A stretch of DNA of 29,458 bases from Hypsibius dujardini (Eukaryota > Tardigrada > Eutardigrada > Parachela > Hypsibiidae). The number at the start of each line of letters is the position of its first letter. The stretch's first letter is position 1. The notes below the pieces were generated by a model. The model was not told where the DNA came from and did no database searches. It worked only from the letters and a program-made list of their open reading frames with translations. Location of the stretch: contig LRSR01009451.1 in assembly GCA_001579985.1 (NCBI GenBank), forward strand, positions 1 to 29,458, read 5' to 3'. The translations under genes and the position numbers were made by a program. This document shows, piece by piece, positions 1 to 10,300 of this stretch.

Positions 1-3000
1 GAGTGGATAACATATTCATCCTTGTCCAGACCTTCCAACGCGATCAAGCCGGAAGTACAGAATCGATCGACCTTCAGGTGGCTCGTGTTCTGGCAAAAGT
101 TGGTCCCAGCATGCTGCTCAGCAGCTCAACTGATTCCTTCAGCTTTTTCATTGGTGCGTACTCGCAGATAACACGAAAAAATATTTTTAATACAAAATAT
201 GTATTTATGTCTACTGTTGCTTTTTCAAATATTGTATTCAAATTTAATTACGGAGAAAAATTTGAATTTTGGTGAACATGAAGCAGAATGTGTTTTGTGA
301 TAAAGTATTTCACTCATAAACTATACACCTTAAAAAACACTTACTAACTAATATAGATTTTTGGCAGCCTGTTACATTAAATTCAATTAGCCGTCGAATG
401 GCATTAGCGGAGTAGTTGTTTCGTGAAGCACTAGGAAGGAGTTATTGTCTTTCCCCGAACGAGACCACCTGAGGTTTAAAACGAAACAAAAAGAAATAAG
501 CAAAATCAAAAAAATCAAAATATTTGCATAAACTTCATCGTAGATCTACGTAAATATTTCCATATTTTCAATATTGAACAGGAGCATATTTTTTTATTTC
601 GGATAAACAATTAGATGGGTTATACCTTGGAGGAATTAACTAATTCAATGTTTCCAGGCGCAATGTCCACAATGCCGGTCGTCAAATATTTCTCCCTCTA
701 CGCGGCTATGGCAGTTTTGATAGATTTTCTCCTGCAAATTTCTTGTTTCGTATCCCTGATGACTCTTGATGCTAAACGACAGAAGGTATGTACCGTATGT
801 TTAAACAGCATGTACGATTACAACATTGCTGTCTTTAATCAATCTTCAGATTGAAACGGTCAGATTCAGTGCTTGTGTTGTCTTTCTAACATGTTTACCC
901 TAGTAACGAAACATTTTGTTTCTACTCTTCAGGTCTCAGTTTCTTGATTAATCAAGAGGTTTTATTCTTAACGAATTATGAAGATATATATTATTTGTTA
1001 CCGTCAATTTAAATGCTGAAAACAATTTAAGTTTATTTAAGTTTATTGACGATTGAACAATTAATTCTTGTTAAGTACTAAAACTAAACTAAAACCTTAT
1101 TTTCGTGTCTGTTTCGGCATTTTACAGGGTGCTCGGTGCGACGTTTTTTGCTGCCTGAAAGGATCGAAGAAGTCCGCTGAGGATTCGCCGGGTATCCTGT
1201 ATCGCTTCGTCAAGCGCTGGTACATACCTTTCATCACCAGCGGTCCGGTCCGTACGGGAGTGATGCTCGTCTTTATGGGATGGTTCATGTCTTCAGTCGC
1301 GGTTCTTAATAAAATCAACGTCGGATTCGATCAGAAAACCGCCATGCCTGAGGTATGTCCTCGAATATGCGCTGAAAGTGTGAGTTCCCTAAACTCAATC
1401 GACTCACTGCTAGAGGCTCTCTTTACACATCTTTATATCGTAATTTCGAAATGTCGATTGTGTTTCTCAATATATGAACATCTGTTAAAACATTGGCAAC
1501 TCACACCAGCAAAATACTTTTTAAAATGTACCATAAACAAAGGCAAATTAATTCTGGATAACGGCCCTGCTAATCATCCCGCGTGGGTATAAAAAAACAA
1601 CAATTTAATAGTATGCATTTGGGAATAAATTAAAATATAATAAATTACAATTACTGTAGTAAATTATGTAGCCCTTAATAGTATTTTCGTAATAAATTAT
1701 AATATAATAAATTAAAGTTACTGTAGTAAATTATGTAGAACGTAATAGTATTTATTTTCGTATTAAATTATAACATAATAAATTAAAGTTACTGTAGTAA
1801 ATTTTGTGGCAGGTATAGTATTTATTTTCATAATAAATTATAACATAATAAATTAAAGTTACTGTAGTAAATTATGTAGCACTAACTGTCATACTTTTAC
1901 TTTTATTCTAAAGGATTCGTACGTGCTGAATCACATGATTGCAATGGAGGACTACCTGTTAGCCGGTGCGCCTGTCTATTTCGTCGTGGACGACGGTCTG
2001 GACTTCACCGACGTCGAAGTGCAGAAGAAGATCTGTTCCGCATCCGGCTGCGATCCAGCTTCTTTGACGGAACAGATTTTTGAGGCGCATCGTGGAGCTC
2101 CCTGGACGAAAATCGCCACTCCCGCGTCGTCTTGGCTGGACGACTACATCGACTGGCTCAATCCCCGATCCGGTACGCCGTGCTGCCAGATCCTCCGCAG
2201 CAACAGCAGCAACAACAGTTTCTGTCCCTCCTCGATGACCGATCGTGAGACCGCCTGCCAAGCCTGTAAAATAAAAGAATTTGTCAACTACAAACCCGCA
2301 CAGGAGGACTTTATGACATATATTCCGTTCTTTCTGGGGGATAACCCCTCGGAAAAGTGTCCGAAGGCGTAAGTTTTACGTGGGAGCAAGGATGGTAAAG
2401 CTAAACCAAACTAAAACGTTGTGACCAATATCTTAGCTTTAATTTTTTTGGTTGACTAAGAAACCTAAACTAAAACTTTAGATACTAAACATTTAACAAG
2501 GAGAAAATTAAAAAATTAGTAAACAAATTTTGCCTAAAACTAGACTAAAATGTTTAGTTGCTAAAAGAAACTAAACTAAAAATCCTTAGTGACTAATTTC
2601 TTATTGACTAGAAATAATTAGTTAAATAATTGCACATTTACAGGAGGAAAAACTTTACTTGTTTTGAGCCTGATAGTTTAGAGGATTTTAAAGGATAAAA
2701 TTCTTTGAATAAAATTAAATTTGGTGTGTGCCTGATATACACGTGGCAAAAGCCTTGCGCTAACCGAATAAAGCCATTACACTCGTTCGACGCATGGCTG
2801 TTGTACCGCCTCCGAGTTAAAGTGCTTAATTCGGTCAACGCAAGGTTTTTGCCACGTGTGTACATGCCAATTTCACTCTGATTTAATAAAATTGTTAAAT
2901 AATTATTATGACATTCATCAAATTGTAAACTAATCCATTTGATAACCCATATGTAAATTATTTTTTCCTTGGAAATACAAATAACTCTGGCTTATTACGA

Positions 3001-3749
3001 TAATATTAACTTTAGAAAGAGATTAATTATTGATTTTAGTAGTTAGACTGGGACACTGGAACTGTCTGCTTTGAAAATGATTTTGCGTTTGCAGAGGTCG
3101 CGCAGCTTACGGTTCAGGCGTCAACATTCATGACAACTTAACAGCTGTCGGTGCATCCTACTTCATGACCTACCACACGGTCTGTCGCACGTCCGGGGAG
3201 TATACGGAGGCCCTCCTCCAGGCGAGAGCCCTCGCGGACAACATCACCGCGACCCTCGGGGTGCGAGTGTTTCCCTACAGCGTCTTCTACGTCTTCTACG
3301 AACAATACCTGACCATTGTGCGCGAGACGGTAGAGAACCTCAGCTTCTCTCTCGGCGCAATTTTCATCATGACATTTCTGTTACTCGGTCTTGACTGGCA
3401 CTCCGCGTTAATCGTCTGCTTCACAATCACAATGATCGAAATTGACCTGATGGCGGTGATGTACTGGTGGGAAATTGATCTCAACGCCGTCTCTCTTGTC
3501 AATCTCGTCATGGTATGTTCGCGTAGTACTGCAGGAGAGGTTAAGATAAGATGCTGTCCACCTTTGTCCACCTTTTAATTTTATATCTGACGTCGACCTC
3601 TATTTTTAGGGTGTTGGGATATCCGTGGAGTTCTGCTCTCACCTAATGCGAGCGTTTGCAATCAGCATGAAGAGCGGAAGGATCGCTCGCGCCCAAGACG
3701 CGCTAAGACATATGGGAATTTCGGTAAGTAATACTACATTCGTTTGTGC

Positions 3750-3792
<43 letters not shown>

Positions 3793-4350
3793 CGTTTGTT
3801 TCTCATTTTCTGTACGTCTGTTTATTTGTCTGTATGCCTGCCTACCTGTCTGTCTGACTATCTACCTACCTACCTGCCTGCCTGTCTGACTACTTGTCTG
3901 CCTCATGTACTGTGATGTATGTTTTTACGTTTGAGCCCGACTATTCTGCCATCTAATTCGCAGGTCTTCAGCGGCATAACACTGACAAAATTCGGCGGCA
4001 TTGTGGTTCTGGGCTTCAGTCACAGCCAAATCTTTCGCACATACTATTTCCGGATGTATTTGAGTATGGTCCTGATTGGAGCTGCCCACGGACTGGTCTT
4101 CCTCCCTGTTCTGCTGACCTATCTCGGTAAGAGAAGAGACCTTCTCGCTTTTCAGTGATGAACATTTTCAAAGTTTATAAAATATTTCATTTGTGCATCT
4201 TATTCACAAGGCCCGCCTGTCAACAAAGCCCGACTCCAATATCAGTTGGACGTTCCTGCTGATGCTCCTGGAAAGGAGAACAAGTTACCGGACACCGTCA
4301 AGGCGGAGAACATACGACTTGAGGGCATCAATGGGAGAACAGAAAATTAA
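1..4350 (+). CDS. NPC1: NPC1-like intracellular cholesterol transporter, C-terminal half (5' end outside window)
   Basis: Multi-pass late-endosome/lysosome protein that moves cholesterol out of the lysosome. The exons I can join are 1-153, 658-785, 1128-1352, 1914-2368, 3095-3512, 3610-3723, 3964-4126 and 4211-4350 (stop TAA 4348-4350), all with GT-AG borders and consistent phase, giving 597 codons from position 3. The product begins [14 protein letters not shown], inside the sterol-sensing domain, and continues through its last membrane helices ([12 protein letters not shown]). A large cysteine-bearing lumenal domain follows (exons 3-5), then the block containing YFMTYHTV and [15 protein letters not shown], and the final helices with [24 protein letters not shown] and [15 protein letters not shown]. 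Colinearity with vertebrate NPC1 is close, from about residue 700 to the end. The C-terminus ends GINGRTEN and lacks the LLNF di-leucine lysosomal signal of mammalian NPC1. The paralogue NPC1L1 is an alternative label. The family assignment is near certain. Confidence 0.95.
1621..1890. repeat. ~70-bp tandem repeat, four copies, in NPC1 intron 3
   Basis: The core ACTGTAGTAAATT recurs at 1653, 1720, 1791 and 1861 (spacings 67, 71 and 70 bp), each time preceded by an AT-rich block with ATAATAAATTA. The units are diverged. The array ends just before the acceptor of exon 4 (exon start 1914). Confidence 0.85.
2390..2640. repeat. Dispersed CTAAACTAAA-rich element (copy 1), in NPC1 intron 4
   Basis: This AT-rich stretch begins GGATGGTAAAGCTAAACC and is full of CTAAAC/TTTAG words in both orientations, plus GGTTGACTAAG. 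It resembles the better bounded element at 24311-24593, which begins GGGATGACAAAGCCAAAC. The right border is uncertain. Confidence 0.55.
2736..2863. repeat. Foldback (inverted-repeat) element in NPC1 intron 4
   Basis: The left arm 2736-2773 contains CACGTGGCAAAAGCCTTGCG. The right arm 2824-2863 is its near reverse complement, containing CGCAAGGTTTTTGCCACGTG. The arms pair over about 38 nt with few mismatches, and an inner AGCCAT/ATGGCT pair (2772-2777 and 2794-2799) extends the stem. It looks like a small MITE. No target-site duplication could be assigned. Confidence 0.8.
3753..3905. repeat. (TCTG)n microsatellite in NPC1 intron 6
   Basis: Perfect TGTC repeats run from about 3753 to 3792, followed by degenerate TCTG/CCTA repeats to about 3905. 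The array fills most of the intron between exons ending at 3723 and starting at 3964. The hydrophobic reading frames it opens are artefacts. Confidence 0.9.
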
Positions 4351-4381
4351 TTAACAGCTTCAATTAAGCTGTTAATTAATT
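4345..4381 (+). other. Perfect 16-bp hairpin overlapping the NPC1 stop codon
   Basis: Positions 4345-4360 and 4366-4381 are exact reverse complements (arms AATTAATTAACAGCTT and AAGCTGTTAATTAATT) separated by the five-base loop CAATT. The left arm contains the TAA stop (4348-4350). No T-run follows, so this is not a bacterial-type terminator. Its role, if any, is unknown. Confidence 0.85.
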
Positions 4382-4620
4382 GTCCGTGTGTTGTTACCAC
4401 AATTGATGCAAGATGAATCTTTATGTTTCTTAGTTAATTTAAATGGTTCCAGGATGGCATGTACAATTTCTCCCGCCAATTTAGTTTATAGGCTAATGTT
4501 TAACAAATACTTACATTTAGATTTAGCATTACTTGTCTAAAGTTTTCGTAATTTTTTCCCTGCGGTAAGCATTATACCGTGTGTGTTACAAGTATTTGTA
4601 CCTATGCCTGCCTTAAATGC

Positions 4621-4626
4621 AATAAA
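4621..4626 (+). terminator. Candidate polyadenylation signal for the NPC1-like gene
   Basis: This is the first AATAAA on the + strand downstream of the NPC1 stop, about 270 nt past it, and lies in an A-rich context with a second overlapping AATAAA-like word. The position suits a short 3' UTR. Confidence 0.5.
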
Positions 4627-5346
4627 AAAATAAAATGGAAGTATATACTGTATATAAGCAACCAACAGTTTGACCAAAGACATCGACAGATGTAAATTCA
4701 AATGAAATATTTGATAGGCAGCCACATATGAACGTCATATGAATCACAGAGTTGTAGCTAGAAAAGCATCTTATCAAAATATTCGTGAGATGGCTTGGGT
4801 GACTTTGCCAATGAGTCAGATCGGATTGCACCTTGTTCTTATCCAATCCTTGTCATCCTACAAAGGCTTTTATCGTGTAACAGATTAATCTTTGGATTAC
4901 TAGTATTAATGGATGGCTATACGGTCAATTTTCTGGTCAATTATTTTTTCATTTTTATTTAATAAATTAAGTAGAAATGTCAGAGTTTAAAATTTCATTC
5001 CAAACATTTAAATCTAACGGATAAGGACAGGCAATGATGGACTAAACAGTAAATGGGCCAGCCTCGACTAAAAATTCTTAATCAACAAACAAAAAGTTAC
5101 CGCACAAAACCAATATGTTTTCGAGCGGGGTCGCCGGTCCCGGCATAACACACACATCAAACCGTCACCTCAGCTTCTTCTTCTCCCTCCGCCGCTGAAA
5201 TAAAGAAAACAAGTGCGTGTTGCTGTTTTTACGACATTTCCAATATACACACAATCCAAACAACAAAAACGAGTCACAAAAATTCGACTCGTTTACATGA
5301 TACCTTTCACGATCGATCGACGCGTAACAGGATACAATTGTTTCGC
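4627..5346. other. Intergenic AT-rich stretch, no gene recognised
   Basis: Only short frames with no familiar protein content occur here, on either strand. Nothing resembles an RNA gene. Confidence 0.6.
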
Positions 5347-5437
5347 ACGAGCTTGCGCAGAATATATTGTTAACATATTTTTTCCCTCATTAAACTGCCC
5401 CATATTTTAACTAACATCTGACGTCACTTCAAGCATA
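5347..5437. repeat. Left copy of an imperfect ~80-bp direct repeat flanking a foldback element
   Basis: It shares ACGAGCTT near its left end, then CTCATTAAACTGCCCCAT and GACGTCACTTCAAGC in the same order, with the segment at 6112-6184. It contains the palindrome TGACGTCA (5419-5426), a CREB/ATF-type site by sequence only. Confidence 0.75.
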
Positions 5438-5458
5438 CTTAGAGCTCCCAGCCAGGGT

Positions 5459-6115
5459 CTCGTTTAGAGTTCTTACAAGCCAGACTGAGGACCCCTCACG
5501 GTAAAGCCAGGGGGTGAGCAAACGAGCACAGTGCACTTTTCTTAAATTAAATCCGAAATTAGGCATGCTGTTCTTAATAATTTGAACCTTGGGGGTGTTG
5601 GGTTCTGATTCTCAGGGATCCTGGGATTTTAAAACATCATTAGCCATTTGAGTTTTTCCACCAAATTTAAACGGTTTTTGAATGTTTTTAACGTCCCATT
5701 TGTAGTTCTTACTGGGAAGCTTTTATTAGACCTCAGGTGTGTAGGGGGAAGCACTAGGGAGAGTGCCCCCCTTTATTAATTCGGGCCGCTGCCAGAAGGG
5801 GGAGCAATTTTTATTCATAAGAAAAACCTCCCCCTCCCCCGGCTAACTGCCCCTCTCCAAAAAGTTGGTTACGCCTCTGTTAGGCCCCAAAAAATCTCGA
5901 ATTTGGTGGAATAAACTGTGGTATTTTTTTTAATGTTTTGGAATCCCGGGGGTCTTGGACATGAGACCCCACATCCCCACAAGTTTCAAAATGATCAGGA
6001 ACAAACGGCCAAGCATTACGCTCAATTTGTAAAACAAATGCATTATGCCCCTATGCCCACCCCCAGGTCCTACCATAAGGGGTCCTCATTCCGACTTGTA
6101 AGGAACCTAAACGAG
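5459..6115. mobile_element. Large foldback element (~657 bp) with ~210-bp terminal inverted repeats
   Basis: The left arm 5459-5667 matches the reverse complement of 5900-6115 from end to end. The outer ends are CTCGTTTAG and CTAAACGAG, followed by matching blocks such as TTACAAGCCAGACTGAGGAC versus TTACAAGTCGGAATGAGGAC, then CCAGGGGGTGAGCA versus CCTGGGGGTGGGCA, and at the inner end TTCCACCAAATT. The arms show scattered mismatches and small indels. The ~230-bp centre is unpaired and has no coding capacity. The structure fits a non-autonomous foldback transposon. Confidence 0.8.
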
Positions 6116-6184
6116 CTTCTGTCAGAATTATTTTCTCATTAAACTGCCCCATTTCAACTAATATGAGACGTCACTTCAAGCGTG
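6112..6184. repeat. Right copy of the imperfect ~80-bp direct repeat
   Basis: Partner of 5347-5437. It overlaps the end of the foldback element by a few bases and continues with CTCATTAAACTGCCCCAT and AGACGTCACTTCAAGC. The TGACGTCA palindrome of the left copy is changed to AGACGTCA. Confidence 0.75.
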
Positions 6185-6652
6185 TATCTATTTCTCCCGG
6201 CCGATCCCGGGTCACCCAATTCTATTTACCCTTTCTCACAGAATAATCCACTTCTCCGTCGCTGTCAATAATTTTGGCGACTAATTTGCACGCCCTCTTT
6301 CTCACTGCTCATTGCAGAAATCAGGCAGGACACAGTGCACACACAAACACATACAGCACGTACAAGCCAATTCTTCAGTGTTTGCATATTATTTGTTCAA
6401 GGACGCCTCGAGTCGAGAAGCGAGATCTCTTGTGTCTGTGTGTGTGTTGAATTGTTCTGTCAGTTTTTCCTCTGCACGCAGGTGTTTTAGTTTACCTTTC
6501 TCAACGCAGTCGATCACATCGCATTTGTACTACAGTACTTGATTTTTTTTCCTGGCCGCAGTTGTCGGCTTTTTGTGCAAATAATAGATATATCGCGGCT
6601 AAACGTCTCCTGACAACGCGAAAAACAAGTTTTTTCTTTTTTCGCGGCACTT

Positions 6653-6660
6653 TATAAAAA
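6653..6660 (+). promoter_or_regulatory. TATA box of the intact permease gene (candidate)
   Basis: TATAAAAA follows a T-rich and GC-containing stretch, 119 bp before the ATG at 6772. A start site about 30 bp downstream would fall near 6683. An arthropod-like initiator word TCAGT lies at 6701-6705, a little too far from the TATA. A short palindrome (GACCGA, CTGA, TCGGTC) occupies 6663-6678. No equivalent is seen upstream of the second copy. Confidence 0.45.
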
Positions 6661-6771
6661 GCGACCGACTGATCGGTCCGGTCGAAAAGAAAAGCGGCGA
6701 TCAGTGTCGTTTTTGCTGCTTTCTCTGCTTGAGCGGGGCCAGAGATATATTTATTTATCTATTTATCGAGG

Positions 6772-7276
6772 ATGAATTCGGATATGCAGATGACGGACGT
6801 CCGTGGCAACTGGTCATCCGCCGATCTCGTGGACCGTGAGGTATGTGTCTGTGGCATTATTGAAAACATTCAGGCATTATTTCGGGTGTTGACTTTGAAG
6901 ATGAATTTGGAGAACTTTTTGGGGGATTGTTTTTTGAATTTCATGATTTTGTCTTGTATTCAGGCAAAGAATGTGTTGAGAAATTGAGTGGTATCTAAGC
7001 AGGTCAATTCAGACAGAGTCAACCACATGCGCTATAACGGAAAAATAGACAGATACAAAGGAAAAAAAATAGACAAACAGAAACGGATATCAGGTAATCA
7101 AGGCGGGCAGACGGACAAAAATTTGAACAAGCAAACGACAGAAAGGCAGATGGACCGGGACAGGCAGGCAAACGTACAGGCACAGAGGGACAGGGGCCCG
7201 GCAGATTTTCATACGGATAGGTTGACAGACAAACGGACAAAGTACATCTTGAGCTGAACAGATGGACAGACACCTT

Positions 7277-7320
<44 letters not shown>

Positions 7321-10300
7321 GGCAGACAGGCAGATAGACAGACAGGCAGATAGACAGACAGGCAGATAGACAAACAGAAGGACAGACAGACAGACGGGCA
7401 GGTACGCGCACCCAACTTAATGATTGACAGACACAGACACGAGAACAGCCCTAAGCAGTATGACAGATTTGAACATGCAAACTTCCATTACAACATCAAA
7501 ATTAATTGGAACAAATTGTAAAAAAAATTCTTCTCTAGGTATTGTGCGGTACAAAGATTTGTGCAGAAAATGCGAATTCGAGAATACTGTGTGATGCAAT
7601 GCAAATTCTATGAAATTTTGATTACAGGGTAGAGATTATCTTCTCACAGGCATGTCCCTCTCTCGCCGACAGCTGCAAATGCCCAAAGCAATAGAACTCG
7701 GTGTTTTTCCGAGTGAAAGTTCATTTTTAATCGTTGGACTATACAGTCATAAATCTCTTCAACGAACTCGAGTCACTTGAGCGGTGTGAATGATAGAGCA
7801 CAGCGGCGTGTCCGCACGCCTTCGAGCTTTGTACGTGTCTGTCGTTAAATTACCAGACCGAAACTCACAATTTTGAAAAATAACAGTCCCATTGCAGTAT
7901 TCTAAAATTCCAAATATTTGACAACAGATCGATTTGATTTGGAAAATTAAATAAAACGTTACATAATTATTTTTACGTATATTTAGATTTAATTATTTGA
8001 CATAAAAAAAATTAATTTAGTATGGCATAATTTCAGTGTGTAAAGTAGTTTTTTATTAAATTCAATTAAGCCAAAATAACATTAATTTTTTGACATAAAA
8101 ACTCATGGATCGAGTTGACTTTCATCTAATCAAATAAGTTACTTGCAAATTTTTTAACATAGCTATTTTTAATTATTCGTCAGTATAAAACTAATTCGCT
8201 GCAGTTTAATTTATGTTTACAATTATATTTAATTTCGCCGAAATAATTTCAATTTTCTTTTTTAAAAGATTAGTAGATTCAAAACAAATCCGGATTAAAA
8301 ATGATCTGCTATTCCAGCCACCTCCGAGACCGCCGTGGTGGAGACGGTGGATCGACTCGTTTAAGCCGATGGAACATCACGCTTCCGTCCGGGACACCAA
8401 AGCGAACGAGGCAGGCGAGGGAGTGGAATTTATCGCAGAAGGGCCGGGATTGAAACGAACGCTGAAGAACCGGCATATTCAGATGATTGCCATTGTGAGT
8501 TTCTTTATTCCGTCTATAAATTTTGTTTGTTATTGTCTTGTCTGGGACAATGTGGTTTGTCTGCGCGTAGGGCGGGGCCATCGGAACGGGTCTCTTTATC
8601 GGTTCGGGTGGAGTCCTTGCCAAGGGTGGTCCGGCGTCCCTCCTTCTGGGCTTCATCCTCATAGGGACGATGCTCTTCAACGTCGTGATGGCTCTTGGAG
8701 AAATGGCCGTTCTATATCCGATTGCAGGTACGTTGCAGTAGCTTGCTCACTTGTCTTCGAATTTTTTTCTTCCTAAAGACTTGTGTCTTCTCTGCCTTAA
8801 TGTCCTGTCTGCCTGTCTTCGTTTCTACTGCCTCAAAGTTTTGTCTTTCGTTCGTCTTTACGCCTTGTCTACCTTTACTGGCCTGTGTTTCGTCTGTCAT
8901 TATGTCTTGTCTGCCTTAAAGTCGTGCATATCTGTTATTGTTTCTACTGCCTTAAAAGTATAGCCTTTCGTCTGATTTAAAATCTTTGTGTCTGTTATCG
9001 TTTCTACTGCTTTAAAGTCATATCTTTTGTCTATCTTTATGGCTTGTCTGTTTCGCTTTCTTTCGTTTGCCTTAAAGTCTTGTCTTTTGTCTGTCTTTAT
9101 GCTATGTCTGGTTTGTCTTCGTGTTCATACCTTTACCTTCGGTAGATCAGTTATCTTTCTGTTTTATCTGTGTCATCTGCCTTAAAGTCTCGACTGTCTT
9201 TTTTGCCTTTTATTGCACACTCTATATCTGTTTGAATTTTTTATTATGAGGATATCTATCCGATTACTTTTTGCTTATTCACGGCTCTCGTATGACGTCT
9301 GTTTGGCTTTGGCATGCTTCCCTCTTTGAGTTTTTGTTCCGTCCCTCCTATCCCCATAACGGCAGCTTCTTTGTTCGTGTTCTTTTATTTTTTCGCGCCC
9401 ACCAAAATAATAATTGATCTGTCACTCGTGTGTTTTGGCGGCTGTCTAGATGCCTTTGTCTGTCTGTCTGCATTGTGCCTGTCCGTGGTTTTTTGCAAAG
9501 ATTTATAGCAACCAGTTCTGGTGTCGCGTGTGCCTTATCCTTGTTTTCTTTATGCCTGTATCGCTTTCACGTTTGCTTACAATGCCCCAAAAACCCATTT
9601 CTCCGGGACAAAACAAAATCCGAATTTTTTTATTTTTTTCTGCAGGATCATTCTCCGTCTACTCAGCACGTTTTATCGATCCGGCTTGGGGGTTCGCGAT
9701 GGGCTGGAATTACGCCCTCCAATGGCTGGTGGTGTTGCCGCTCGAACTGACCGCCGCGGCCATCACCATCAAGTACTGGGGCTCGAGTCTCGACCCGGGA
9801 ATTTGGATCACCATTTTCCTGGTCGCCGTCATCTTCATCAATTTCTTCGGTGTCAAGGGCTACGGCGAGGCGGAATTCATCTTCTCCATGATCAAGATCG
9901 TCGCCGTGACCGGTTTCATCATTCTAGGCGTGGTCATAAATGTGGGCGGGGCCCCGGACGGAAAGTTTTACGGCGTCTCAACGTGGCATGATCCTGGTGC
10001 TTTCAATCACGCCTTTCAGGTGCGTTGTAATGAGTGCTCTTAAGATTGATTTAAAATATGGTTTAAAATGCCCAGAAACAAGCATTTTATCACAACTTTG
10101 GTTTGAACAACACTAGTACGTTGCTGTACACAGTAATTTTTTAATATTTGTATGAGATTATGCATTCTTTATAAATCTTCAAAAATAATCACATTTCTAT
10201 TATTTAAACTGGGTTCACAACGACTAGGCTGAAGATTTGTATTAAAATGTGCTTAATACTGTTGATATTTATTACTAACATAAAATAGTAAGCTTTTCCT

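Noticed and set aside
3625-3915. Frame continuing past NPC1 exon 6 with Val-Cys-Leu-Ser repeats
   Set aside because: Only 3610-3723 is exon. The rest is the TCTG array in the intron after a good GTAAGT donor.
7019-7415. Long minus-strand frames rich in Leu-Ser-Val-Cys repeats
   Set aside because: They are translations of the GACA/TGTC microsatellite in a permease intron, with no start context or conservation.
9314-9750. Extension of permease exon 4 upstream through Cys/Leu/Phe-rich sequence
   Set aside because: The acceptor at 9644-9645 gives the exact family sequence. The upstream residues are low complexity and absent from the paralogue.
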